A stretch of 40,486 nucleotides of DNA from an uncultured Bacteroidales bacterium (GTDB lineage: Bacteria; Bacteroidota; Bacteroidia; Bacteroidales; UBA932): NCBI GenBank assembly GCA_934678915.1, contig CAKUSF010000004.1, forward strand, positions 1 through 40,486, read 5' to 3'. Positions 16,549-25,116 of the stretch are shown one piece after another; position 1 is the first letter of the stretch; the number at the start of each line of letters is the position of its first letter. The translations under genes and the position numbers were made by a program. A model generated the notes under the pieces. The model was not told the origin of the DNA. It made no database searches and worked only from the letters and a program-made list of their open reading frames with translations.

Positions 16549-17004
16549 ATGATAAAAAACATTGCATTAGTAGCTCACGATTCTAGGAAGCAGGAGCTTC
16601 TTGATTGGGTCCGTTACAACGCTGGTTCACTGAAGCATTGTCATTTGTACTGCACTGGCACGACTGGGCGTCTTGTCTCAGAAGCTCTTACGGAGAAATT
16701 GGGGCCGGAGACTCCTTCTATCGTTTGCATGTTAAGCGGTCCGCTCGGAGGTGACTTTGAGATTGGTGCGATGATCGCTGAAGGTAAGATTGACATGCTG
16801 GTGTTCTTCTGTGACAACTTGATTATGCAGGGGCATCAGAACGATGTGATGGGGCTAGTTCGTTTGGCATCGCTTTACAACATTCCTTTCGCAACAAACC
16901 GCAGCACTGCTGACTTTATCATTTCATCTCCGCTCTACACCAGCGAAGAGTACAAGCGCATCATCCCTAGCTGCATCGATTCCTACAAGCACCGCAAGCT
17001 TTAG
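16549..17004 (+). CDS. mgsA: methylglyoxal synthase
   Basis: 151 aa, normal length. Motifs: IALVAHDSRKQELLDW, CTGTTGRL (phosphate site), LSGPLGGDFEIGAMI with the catalytic Asp, and IPFATNRSTADFIISSPL. The usual FFWDP is FFCDN here, but the following His (GHQNDV) is kept. Reaction: dihydroxyacetone phosphate becomes methylglyoxal plus phosphate, in the cytosol. It lies 11 nt after tamB. The rhamnose genes that begin 0.7 kb downstream feed dihydroxyacetone phosphate, but shared control is not shown. Confidence 0.95.
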   Translation: MIKNIALVAHDSRKQELLDWVRYNAGSLKHCHLYCTGTTGRLVSEALTEKLGPETPSIVCMLSGPLGGDFEIGAMIAEGKIDMLVFFCDNLIMQGHQNDVMGLVRLASLYNIPFATNRSTADFIISSPLYTSEEYKRIIPSCIDSYKHRKL

Positions 17005-17028
17005 CTCCCGCAGGGACAATTGTACGTG

Positions 17029-17036
17029 TATCTTTG
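17029..17036 (+). promoter_or_regulatory. promoter-like box TATCTTTG behind mgsA
   Basis: Exact TAnnTTTG match 25 nt after the mgsA stop. It sits 8 nt ahead of a 26-bp hairpin, so an RNA starting here would begin almost at the first paired base. The -33 position has no clear TTTG. Confidence 0.35.
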
Positions 17037-17043
17037 GTCTGTG

Positions 17044-17130
17044 GAACAGATGACGAGAGGCCATGGCGGCCTACGCGCTTCGCGCGCCCTATCCGGGTAA
17101 AGGGCCGCCATGACCTCTCGTCACCTGTTC
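17044..17130 (+). other. long hairpin, 26 paired bases, possible structured RNA or REP-type element
   Basis: The 5' arm GAACAG-A-TGACGAGAGG-c-CATGGCGGCC (17044-17071) pairs with the 3' arm GGCCGCCATG-a-CCTCTCGTCA-c-CTGTTC (17103-17130), with two single mismatches. The 31-nt loop holds GCGCTTCGCGC. No T-run follows, so it is not an ordinary terminator. No coding frame fits. Confidence 0.65.
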
Positions 17131-17182
17131 TCCGCATCAGCATTATTCGATTGACCTCAATAACAGCTTTCTAGACTTGTCC

Positions 17183-17420
17183 CGCCTTTTTTTGACAAAA
17201 GGTAAGGTAAAAGCGCGCAGCGCATGGCGACTGAGGGGTTGGAGGAGGAACACGTTCCGGCCTTTTTTGACAAACCCTACGGAGCGAAGCGACAGGGCCT
17301 CCCAGCGAGGGAGGCGGTGGAGGGTGGCGCTCCCTCTGGGAGCTGTCGCGTAGCGACTGAGGGGTTGGAGGAGGAACACGTTCCGGCCTTTTTTTGACAT
17401 AGTCAAAAAAAGGCCGGAAC
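17183..17420. repeat. intergenic repeat cluster with direct repeats and a perfect 19-bp inverted repeat
   Basis: Two direct copies of about 46 bp (17227-17272 and 17353-17399), starting GCGACTGAGGGGTTGGAGGA and ending in T-run-GACA, enclose a GC-rich hairpin block. A perfect inverted repeat, 19 bp with loop ATA, covers 17380-17420 (GTTCCGGCC, seven T, GAC and its complement). A third T-run-GACA lies near 17190. The spacer 17421-17687 shows nothing that I recognise. Confidence 0.75.
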
Positions 17421-17687
17421 TTCGCAGCCCCGACCTTTCCCACTTAATACAAACCTAATTATGAATAAAACGTATGAAGAATAGCTCTCATAAATCAATA
17501 GGCCAGAATAAAAACTAATCCTATTAGAACCAATTAACTCTAAACGCTTATAGGCATTATCCGTGCCAAACACTGTTAAAGCATCAGTTTTTTTGACTAT
17601 TTGCCAAAAATCAAACATAAAGCATCAGTTTTTAAAGACAGCCGGCAACACTTCGAACAAAGGCTTGAAATTGTGCTCCATGATGAT

Positions 17688-17695
17688 TATCTTTG
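17688..17695 (+). promoter_or_regulatory. -7 box TATCTTTG for the GH106-like gene
   Basis: Exact TAnnTTTG match with CTTG about 20 bp upstream (17664-17667). It lies 20 nt ahead of ATG 17716 and argues against the earlier in-frame ATG codons from 17563. Confidence 0.55.
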
Positions 17696-17715
17696 AACGA
17701 ACAAAACAAGCGAAC

Positions 17716-20700
17716 ATGAACTTCAAGGCTACACTAGCGTCATTGGCGGTTATTCTGACATTTTCATCAGGTCAAAAGTTGACATCAGCACAAGTGAAAT
17801 CAGACACGTCAGATCTTGTCAAGACATTTCAAACACCTTCCAAAGCAGCCAGACCACAAGTATGGTGGCACTGGATGGATGGGAATGTCTCGAAAGAAGG
17901 CATACGGAAAGACATCGAATGGATGAACAGAGCAGGAATCGGAGGATTCCATCAGTTCGATGCAGGAGGAATCAACATGCCAAGAGCTGCAAAAATCAAA
18001 CTCCCCTACCTAAGCGAAGGCTGGAAGGACGCGTTCAGGTTCGCACTGAATCTGGCTGACTCTCTTGACATGGATGTCACGATCGCCAGCGCTCCAGGAT
18101 GGAGTTCCACAGGAGGAAAATGGGTAAAGCCAGAGGATGCAGTCAAGAAACTTGAATGGAGATCAGTGGACACCAGAGGTGGCAAGCTGTCTATCCAACT
18201 CCCTGAACTGTACAATGTTGTCGGCCCCTACCAAGACTACTACACCGACAATGACCGCATTGAGGTAAAACCCTACGGCAAGGATCTATACGTCCTTGCT
18301 GTAAGGCTGCCATATTCAGACAAATCAATGAAAGCTTTGGCTGAAAGAATTGAGGTAAGCGGCAGCGAAATCAAAGTTGAGTTCAGGAAGCCACAGACGA
18401 TAAAGGCCCTGACACTCAAAAGTATGGCGATGTCAGGCAGGCCAAGGAGCGGCAAACCAGACTGCAAGAATATTCTTGAATGCAGTGACAACGGCAAAAA
18501 ATGGAGAAAAGTCTGCGACATCGAGCCGACAGTGCTGCCGTACCTAACTATTGACATTCCCCAGACCTGCGCCCAGTTCTTCAGAGTCAGAGGAGAAAAG
18601 CTTCAGTCGCTCGATTTGTTCACAGTCTCCAAAGTAAATCATAGCCAAGAGCTTGGCGGATTCGGAATAGTTCACGATTTCTGGAAATACCACACGCCAT
18701 ATTCAAAAGACGCTATCAGAACTTCAGACATCATCGACCTCACGGATCGGATGACCGCTGACGGGAAGCTTGAATGCTCGCTGCCAGCCGGAAGATGGAG
18801 AATCTACCGCTTCGGTTGGTCGATAACCGGAAAAATCAACCACCCGGCATCACCGGAAGCGACCGGACTGGAAGTAGACAAGTTGGATCAGGACGCATGG
18901 ATGAGATATTTCCACACCTATGTAGATCTTTACAAGGAAGCAGCGGGCGGAATGCTCGGAGAAAAAGGTATCCGCTACCTACTGGTTGACAGCTATGAGG
19001 CCGGATCCTACACATGGACGCCAAAACTTGCCGAGGAATTTAAAGCTCGACGCGGCTACGACCTGGTCCCTTGGCTGCCGGTCCTCGCAGGAGAAATCAT
19101 CGGCAGTTCCCAGTTGAGCGAACGTTTTCTTTGGGACTGGCGCAAGACTCTGGGTGAACTGTTCTGCGAAAACTATGACAGAATCAATGACATTGTCAAT
19201 GAATATGGTCTTTCAGGACGCTACACGGAGTCCCACGAGGGTGGTCGTGCCTACATCGGTGACGGAATGGATCCGAAAATAAAGGCCACAATTCCTATGG
19301 CAGCAATCTGGATGGAAAACACACCCACCGGCTCATCGGTACCGTCTGCCATCTGCGATGTCAGGGAATCTGCTTCCGTCTCTCACATCTACGGCCAGCC
19401 CTTGGTTGCAGCGGAGTCTTTCTCAGTGAACGGAGACAAAGGAAGAGCCTACACCTATTGCCCAGAAAACATGAAGTACATCGCAGACGTTGGACTCAGC
19501 TCAGGGCTAAATAGATTTGTCATCCACGAGTCAGCCTCGCAGCCTAATGACAAGTACCTGCCAGGCCTTCAACTGTTCCGCTATGGACAATGGTTTCACC
19601 GGAATGAGACGTGGGCTGAATATGCCAGAGTGTTCACTGACTACCTTGCCAGATCTAGCGCGATGCTACAGCAAGGGATCTCAGTCGCTGACATATTATT
19701 ATATTATGGTGAGGATCTGAACATCACAGGACTCTACGGTGGAGACGCCTTCAGCTCTCTGCCTCAAGTTCCGGACGGTTACAACTACGATTTCGCCAAC
19801 CCAACGGTTCTCAGAACCGGGGTAAAAGTTGAGAATGGAACGCTTGTGGCCCCATCGGGAGCTCGTTACAGGATTCTGTGGTTGGACAGGAATTGCGAAG
19901 TGATGTCCTTGGATATTCTTAAAAAGATTAAGGAGTTTGCTGACGCTGGGGTCATCATCTGTGGTAAAGAACCCAAGCAATGCGCTGGACTAAAGGCTGA
20001 TGACAGGGCTTTTGCTTCGATTGTTGAGGATGTCTGGCATTCGCACAGGAAGAATGTGTTCACCCATGGACTGGAAGATTGTCTTAAACGATGCGGGATC
20101 TCTCCTGATTTCAGTGTCAGGGTCACTGAGCCTGTCAAAGCTACATCGCAAGGCGTCTCCGGTCACTTCGACAAGCTCAGTGACCGGGATGGTTCGCTCA
20201 GTGACCGAGAAGCTTCACTCAGTGACCGAGAGGGTTCACTCAGAAGTCAGGTGGATGGTTCGCTAGGTGGGCAGGTGGATGGTGTTGAAGCACCAGCGAA
20301 TGCACCGGACAGTTACGGGGACTTTAAATATGTCCACAGAAGTCTTCCAGACAGCACCCAGATCTACTGGGTGAGAAACTTCTCCAGGGATTGTGCTGAT
20401 GTAGAGCTTAGCTTCAGGGACGGAGGAGAGTTCGCGGCCATATTCAATCCTGACAATGGTGAAGTCTCGGACATTCAGGTCGTTGCCAAGGAAGGGAGAT
20501 CGGTCGTGACTCTTCCGATGTATTCAACAGACGCTAGGATTGTTGTGCTGTCAAATAGGCCTCAGATCACGGTTCCCGCTGACACGGTGTTTGCCAATTA
20601 CAAAGACTCAACGGCAAAATGTGACATTGATTCACTAACCATTGATTCTCTAGCCATTAGAGACTTGACATCTAACACATCTGTTATACAGACCATAGAT

Positions 20701-21165
20701 ACAACATGGCAGGTGCACTTCGAGCAGAAGAACGGTGGCTCCGCTGATGAAGAGTTCACGGAATTGGAGTCATGGACAAGAAAAGAGAATCCGGTCGTGA
20801 AGTATTTCTCCGGAACAGCTGTCTATAAGACCACGGTAGCAATAGATTCCACCATGTTGGAAAATAGCGCAAGGATATTCATAGACCTTGGAGTCGTAAA
20901 GAACATCGCTGACATCTCCGTCAACGGCACCCCTGCCGGAATCCTTTGGAAAGCCCCGTTCAGAACCGCTGACATCAAGCATCTTCTGCACGAAGGCGAC
21001 AACACCCTAGAGATCAAGGTGACAAATGTCTGGCGCAACCGCATGATCGGAGACGTCCAACCCGGTGAAAATCATCCAGTCACAGCCATCCGCCGATTCT
21101 ACAAAGCCACCGACAAACTCCTCCCGTCCGGCCTCCTCGGCCCCGTCCGGCTCCTCGGATTATAA
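17716..21165 (+). CDS. GH106-like alpha-L-rhamnosidase, secreted
   Basis: I chose ATG 17716 since it opens a signal peptide (MNFKATLASLAVILTFSSGQ) and lies just after a -7 box. 1149 aa. The mature N-terminus PQVWWHWMDGNVSKEGIRKD is the hallmark of GH106. The barrel follows with LLVDSYEAGSYTW, SGRYTESHEGGRAYIGDG and GQPLVAAESFS, Glu-containing blocks expected at the active site. A C-terminal jelly-roll module (DLGVVKNIADISVNGTPAGI, then NTLEIKVTNVWRNRMIGD) resembles a carbohydrate-binding sandwich. Known role: removal of alpha-L-rhamnose from pectin side chains or rhamnogalacturonan. Residues of about 816-857 are low-complexity and derive from repeat DNA (20161-20282). The stop lies inside TTATAA, shared with the convergent araC-type gene. 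Confidence 0.85.
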   Translation: MNFKATLASLAVILTFSSGQKLTSAQVKSDTSDLVKTFQTPSKAARPQVWWHWMDGNVSKEGIRKDIEWMNRAGIGGFHQFDAGGINMPRAAKIKLPYLSEGWKDAFRFALNLADSLDMDVTIASAPGWSSTGGKWVKPEDAVKKLEWRSVDTRGGKLSIQLPELYNVVGPYQDYYTDNDRIEVKPYGKDLYVLAVRLPYSDKSMKALAERIEVSGSEIKVEFRKPQTIKALTLKSMAMSGRPRSGKPDCKNILECSDNGKKWRKVCDIEPTVLPYLTIDIPQTCAQFFRVRGEKLQSLDLFTVSKVNHSQELGGFGIVHDFWKYHTPYSKDAIRTSDIIDLTDRMTADGKLECSLPAGRWRIYRFGWSITGKINHPASPEATGLEVDKLDQDAWMRYFHTYVDLYKEAAGGMLGEKGIRYLLVDSYEAGSYTWTPKLAEEFKARRGYDLVPWLPVLAGEIIGSSQLSERFLWDWRKTLGELFCENYDRINDIVNEYGLSGRYTESHEGGRAYIGDGMDPKIKATIPMAAIWMENTPTGSSVPSAICDVRESASVSHIYGQPLVAAESFSVNGDKGRAYTYCPENMKYIADVGLSSGLNRFVIHESASQPNDKYLPGLQLFRYGQWFHRNETWAEYARVFTDYLARSSAMLQQGISVADILLYYGEDLNITGLYGGDAFSSLPQVPDGYNYDFANPTVLRTGVKVENGTLVAPSGARYRILWLDRNCEVMSLDILKKIKEFADAGVIICGKEPKQCAGLKADDRAFASIVEDVWHSHRKNVFTHGLEDCLKRCGISPDFSVRVTEPVKATSQGVSGHFDKLSDRDGSLSDREASLSDREGSLRSQVDGSLGGQVDGVEAPANAPDSYGDFKYVHRSLPDSTQIYWVRNFSRDCADVELSFRDGGEFAAIFNPDNGEVSDIQVVAKEGRSVVTLPMYSTDARIVVLSNRPQITVPADTVFANYKDSTAKCDIDSLTIDSLAIRDLTSNTSVIQTIDTTWQVHFEQKNGGSADEEFTELESWTRKENPVVKYFSGTAVYKTTVAIDSTMLENSARIFIDLGVVKNIADISVNGTPAGILWKAPFRTADIKHLLHEGDNTLEIKVTNVWRNRMIGDVQPGENHPVTAIRRFYKATDKLLPSGLLGPVRLLGL
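20161..20282 (+). repeat. REP-like repeat plus 21-bp tandem expansion inside the GH106-like gene
   Basis: 20161-20185 is the 25-bp palindromic REP, GGTCACTTCGACAAGCTCAG plus TGACC. From 20176 three 21-bp units beginning CTCAG (20176, 20197, 20218) encode LSDRDGS, LSDREAS and LSDREGS. Two 24-bp degenerate units from 20239 encode LRSQVDGS and LGGQVDGV. The reading frame is kept throughout. Confidence 0.85.
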
Positions 21166-22056
21166 CTTGGCAACCTGAGTGGCGTTGCGGTATTCAGCCG
21201 GAGTCTGGCCTGTCATGTGGCGGAAAGCCGTGAAGAAATAGTCATGGTTATTATAGCCAACGCTATAGGCCACCTCCTTGATGCTCATGGCGGTGTTCGT
21301 CAGCAACTCTTTCGCCTTGCTCATCCTCACCTCGTTGATAAACCGCGCAGGAGAGAACCCAGTATATTCCTTAAAAGTCTTGCGGAAAGAGGAATAGCTC
21401 AGACAAAGCTTCGCTGCAACTTCCTCCGGAGAGATGGACATGTAGTTGGAATGGATCATGACCTTCGCCTGACTGATCTTGTTTGCCGTGTCTGACTCCT
21501 GGAATTGGGAATTACGGTCATAGAAATAAGCAAGGCTCAGCATCCTGTCAACAATCCCAGCCAGAACATGCTGGAAACCAGACTCTTGAGCCACAGCCGC
21601 AGAAATAGCTGACATGTAGAGATTCACAAGGTCTTCATGAATGTTGACTCTGAAAATAGGCCTCTCTCTTGAAAAAAAGTTCTGCTCCATCAGGTTGTCC
21701 ATAAAAGAGCCATTGAAGCCTATCCAATACTCTTTCCAGCCAGTGGTCTTGTCCGGATAATACGTGTGCCATTCCCCAGGAAAAAGCAGGAACATCATGC
21801 CGCTCTTGACGGTAATTGCCCTAGAACGCCCCAAAGTCTCGCAAAAAAACTTGCCCTTTCCCTCGGTAATGTACAGTAATTGGTACTCTTGAAGTACTCT
21901 CCCACTGGCAGCAGAAAAGACATAACGCGAAGGATGGTTGCGCGGAGGATAGTCCATTCCAGGTGCGATCTCTTGAAAGCCAACGGAATTGACCGCTGTA
22001 CCCCACTTAAGGTCAACCGGATTGACCGCCAAATATTTGAGATGAACTGAAGCCAT
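21160..22056 (-). CDS. AraC-family transcription regulator, probably of the rhamnose genes
   Basis: I chose ATG 22056 (MASVHLKYLAV); the longer frame would cross the promoter region. 298 aa. The N-terminal half is cupin-like (YQLLYITEGKGKFFCETLG, then LLFPGEWHTYYP), the sugar-sensing part in RhaR/RhaS-type regulators. The C-terminus holds two helix-turn-helix segments (ISPEEVAAKLCLSYSSFRKT and SIKEVAYSVGYNNHDYFFTA) ending in the family signature FRHMTGQTPAEYR. It is divergent from rhaB and convergent with the GH106-like gene, which argues for control of both. The effector is inferred from context only. Confidence 0.88.
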   Translation of the reverse strand: MASVHLKYLAVNPVDLKWGTAVNSVGFQEIAPGMDYPPRNHPSRYVFSAASGRVLQEYQLLYITEGKGKFFCETLGRSRAITVKSGMMFLLFPGEWHTYYPDKTTGWKEYWIGFNGSFMDNLMEQNFFSRERPIFRVNIHEDLVNLYMSAISAAVAQESGFQHVLAGIVDRMLSLAYFYDRNSQFQESDTANKISQAKVMIHSNYMSISPEEVAAKLCLSYSSFRKTFKEYTGFSPARFINEVRMSKAKELLTNTAMSIKEVAYSVGYNNHDYFFTAFRHMTGQTPAEYRNATQVAKL

Positions 22057-22090
22057 AGTTCCCAATGCTTTTCTTAGTGGTTGTGATTCA

Positions 22091-22121
22091 CAAATATAGC
22101 AAAAAATAATTCTCAATCAAA
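22091..22121 (-). promoter_or_regulatory. consensus Bacteroides promoter for the AraC-type gene
   Basis: On the minus strand: TTTG (22121-22118), exactly 19 bp, TATATTTG (22098-22091). This is a perfect match to both boxes and spacing. The start would be near 22084, giving a leader of about 28 nt to ATG 22056, which supports that start. The opposite strand has only a weak box (AAATTTG near 22165) for rhaB, as expected for an activated promoter. Confidence 0.75.
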
Positions 22122-22198
22122 TTTCCAAGTCAGAATGTCAGAATCCTCAACGGCAAAAAAACAGAAAAAACGAAATTTGTAAATGGAAAAAGTACCAC

Positions 22199-23620
22199 AT
22201 GATTATGAACTTTCTAGCATTTGATCTTGGAGCTACGAGTGGCAGAGCCATCATAGGAACAGTCGAGAACGATAAACTGACTTCCGAGGAAGTCTATAGA
22301 TTTCCTAACGCGGTCAAAGAAATTGACGGGAAATATTACTGGGACATTAATTCACTTTTCGACCATTTCAAGTCTGCCCTCAAGAAAGTTGCAGGGATGG
22401 GCGTGAAGATCGAGTCCATCGGCATTGACACATGGGGTGTGGATTTCGGTCACATCGGCAAAGACGGTGGGATCATCGGATTGCCAAGGGCTTACAGAGA
22501 TCCATACACCGATGGAATCCCAGAGGAAGTCTTTACGATCATCCCACGCGAGGAGCTTTACTCCATCACCGGAGTTCAAATCATGAACTTCAACACCATT
22601 TTCCAACTCTTCGCACAAAGCAAGGAAGCCGACTCTAGGCTGCCCCAAACCGACAAGATCCTCTTCATGCCGGACCTTATGGCTTACATGCTTACCGGCA
22701 AGATGGTTTGTGAATATACCGACGCCTCCACCTCAGGCCTCATCAACCCACGCACGAGGGATTTCCAAAGAGACTTGTTAGAACGTCTCGGAATCAACCC
22801 TTCAATTCTGCTGGACATCACCCAACCAGGGACAACGGTAGGTGTGCTCAAAAAGGAAATCTGCGAGGAGACTGGCATTGAGCCAATTCCTGTGATCGCT
22901 GTTGCTGGTCATGACACGGCATCCGCCATCGCAGCCGTACCTGCATCGGGAGAGAATTTCGCCTACCTGAGCAGCGGCACATGGAGCCTGATGGGCATCG
23001 AATCCAAGACTCCGATCATCAATGAGAAGTCTTATGAACATAACCTCACGAACGAAGGCGGAATAGAAGGTACGACAAGATTCCTAAAGAACATCACAGG
23101 GATGTGGCTGCTTGAGCAGAGTCGCAAGACATGGGAAAGTGAAGGGCGGAAATATTCATACGCCCAGATGGAATCGATGGCTTGTGAAGCTATTGACTTT
23201 CCTTCCACAATTGATCCTGACGAACCTCGCTTCGCTGCACCTAAAGACATGGATGCTGAAATCAAATCAGTCCTTAGGGAATCTGGCCAACGGGTCCCAG
23301 AGAACGATGGTGAGATGATCAGCTGCATCTACCACAGTCTTACGAAAAAGTACAAGGAAGTCATTGGAATGCTTCAAGGATTCGCATCATTCAAAATCGA
23401 GAAACTGCATGTCATCGGTGGAGGCTCAGCTAACAAACTGATGAGCCAACTCACAGCTGACACGCTCGGCATCCCAGTAATCGCAGGTCCGATGGAAGGC
23501 ACAGCAATAGGCAACATCATGCTTCAGGCCAAGGTGGCTGGACTTGTGGGCGACCGTTGGGACATGCGAAGAATCATCGGAAACTCCATCCAGACTACCA
23601 CCTACGAGCCAAGAGGTTAA
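22199..23620 (+). CDS. rhaB: rhamnulokinase
   Basis: 473 aa, FGGY kinase fold. The first phosphate loop is FLAFDLGATSGRAIIG and the sugar-side motif is GIDTWGVDFGHIGKDG. The second half has VAGHDTASAIAAVPA and the adenine loop GGGSANKLMSQLTADTLGIP. Reaction: L-rhamnulose plus ATP gives L-rhamnulose-1-phosphate. ATG 22199 is used; ATG 22205 (MNFLAFD) is equally possible. It is followed after 83 nt by rhaA, likely one operon. RhaD and a rhamnose permease are not found next to it. Confidence 0.95.
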   Translation: MIMNFLAFDLGATSGRAIIGTVENDKLTSEEVYRFPNAVKEIDGKYYWDINSLFDHFKSALKKVAGMGVKIESIGIDTWGVDFGHIGKDGGIIGLPRAYRDPYTDGIPEEVFTIIPREELYSITGVQIMNFNTIFQLFAQSKEADSRLPQTDKILFMPDLMAYMLTGKMVCEYTDASTSGLINPRTRDFQRDLLERLGINPSILLDITQPGTTVGVLKKEICEETGIEPIPVIAVAGHDTASAIAAVPASGENFAYLSSGTWSLMGIESKTPIINEKSYEHNLTNEGGIEGTTRFLKNITGMWLLEQSRKTWESEGRKYSYAQMESMACEAIDFPSTIDPDEPRFAAPKDMDAEIKSVLRESGQRVPENDGEMISCIYHSLTKKYKEVIGMLQGFASFKIEKLHVIGGGSANKLMSQLTADTLGIPVIAGPMEGTAIGNIMLQAKVAGLVGDRWDMRRIIGNSIQTTTYEPRG

Positions 23621-23703
23621 CCAGAGGGTTGACATTCAAGCACATTGAAGCCTTGCCTGTCAAGGACGTTTAATTGAAATTTAAATAACAAACTAAAAAT
23701 AGC

Positions 23704-24954
23704 ATGAACGAAAATTTGATAACCAAGGCCTATGAGATGGCCAAAGAACGTTACGCAGCAATCGGTGTGGACACCGACAAAGCAATAGAACTTCTTGAGA
23801 AAACCCCGATCTCCCTCCAGTGCTGGCAGGCAGACGATGTGATGGGTTTCGAGAACGACACCGCACTTACAGGCGGAATCCAAGCAACCGGCAACTACCC
23901 TGGACGTGCTCGTAACATTGACGAGCTCCGCGCTGACATCAAGTTTGTCAAAAGCCTTCTAGCTGGAACACAGCGCCTTAACCTCCACGAAATCTACGGA
24001 GATTTCCAAGGCAAACACGTTGACCGTGACGAGGTTGAGCCGGCTCACTTCCAGAGTTGGATGGAATGGGGAAAGGAGAACGGAATGAAGCTCGACTTCA
24101 ACTCCACCTCTTTCTCGCACCCTAAGAGCGGAGATCTTTCGCTCGCTAACCCGGACAAGTCCATCCGCGACTTCTGGATTGAGCACACAAAGCGCTGCCG
24201 CAGAGTAGCCGATGCCATGGGTAAGTTCCAGGGTGATCCTTGTATCATGAACATCTGGGTTCACGATGGTTCGAAGGACCAGACAGTTGAACGCCTCCGC
24301 TACCGCGAGATAATGGCTCAGTCTCTGGACGAGATCCTCTCAGAGAATCTTCCTGACATGAAGACATGCCTTGAGGCAAAGCTCTTCGGAATCGGACTAG
24401 AGAGCTACACCGTCGGCTCACACGACTTCGTGACCGGCTACTGCTCGACCCGTAAGCTCATGTACACCCTCGACACCGGACACTACGAGCAGACCGAAAA
24501 CATCAGCGACATGGTCGCCTCCCTGCTCCTCTTCGTTCCTGAATTGATGCTCCATACAAGCCGTCCGGTACGTTGGGACTCAGACCACGTTGTCACAATG
24601 AACGACCAGACCTTAGACCTGTTCAAAGAGGTTGTGCGTGCTGACGCCCTTGACCGCACACACATCGGTCTTGACTATTTCGATGCATCAATAAACCGCA
24701 TCGGAGCCTACATCATCGGCACTCGTTCGACCCAGAAGTGCATGCTTCAGGCCTTCCTAGAGCCACTCCAGACTCTCCGCAAGTACGAGGACAACGGCAA
24801 ATACTTCCAACGCCTCGCCCTCCTTGAAGAGGCCAAGTCACTTCCGTTCGGAGCTGTCTATGACTACTTCAACCTCAAGAACAGTGTTCCAGTAGGTCAG
24901 GACTTCATCTCAGCAGTAGAAAAGTACGAGGCTGACGTCACATCCAAGAGGTAA
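23704..24954 (+). CDS. rhaA: L-rhamnose isomerase
   Basis: 416 aa, the usual length. Family features include SLQCWQADDVMGFE near the start, RLNLHEIYGDF, SFSHPKSGDLSLANPD, and the metal and substrate blocks LDTGHYEQTE and LMLHTSRPVRWDSDHV (His and Asp ligands). Reaction: L-rhamnose to L-rhamnulose with Mn or Zn, in the cytosol. It sits 83 nt behind rhaB and is closed by a strong terminator at 24982-25026. Confidence 0.97.
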   Translation: MNENLITKAYEMAKERYAAIGVDTDKAIELLEKTPISLQCWQADDVMGFENDTALTGGIQATGNYPGRARNIDELRADIKFVKSLLAGTQRLNLHEIYGDFQGKHVDRDEVEPAHFQSWMEWGKENGMKLDFNSTSFSHPKSGDLSLANPDKSIRDFWIEHTKRCRRVADAMGKFQGDPCIMNIWVHDGSKDQTVERLRYREIMAQSLDEILSENLPDMKTCLEAKLFGIGLESYTVGSHDFVTGYCSTRKLMYTLDTGHYEQTENISDMVASLLLFVPELMLHTSRPVRWDSDHVVTMNDQTLDLFKEVVRADALDRTHIGLDYFDASINRIGAYIIGTRSTQKCMLQAFLEPLQTLRKYEDNGKYFQRLALLEEAKSLPFGAVYDYFNLKNSVPVGQDFISAVEKYEADVTSKR

Positions 24955-24981
24955 TATTCAACTGTCAAAACAGCTTCTTAG

Positions 24982-25026
24982 AACCACCGGCCCTTCTACA
25001 AGCTCATGAGCCGGTGGTTTTCTTTA
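24982..25026 (+). terminator. rho-independent terminator after rhaBA
   Basis: AACCACCGGC (24982-24991) pairs perfectly with GCCGGTGGTT (25010-25019), followed by TTCTTT. Confidence 0.8.
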
Positions 25027-25071
25027 TCAGCAATTCCTTGCACACATTCGGGTATATTCAAGGAAAATCGT

Positions 25072-25079
25072 TATTTTTG
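25072..25079 (+). promoter_or_regulatory. -7 box TATTTTTG for pgi operon
   Basis: Exact TAnnTTTG match, 37 nt before ATG 25117, after the rhaA terminator. The -33 box is weak (TTCG). Confidence 0.5.
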
Positions 25080-25116
25080 TAAGTTGTATATGATTAACCT
25101 TAATTTTTGAAGTAAT

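Noticed and set aside
17143..17443. Open frames rich in Pro and Arg on the minus strand
   Set aside because: They are translations of the repeat cluster (e.g. RPERVPPPTPQS appears twice) and have no start signals.
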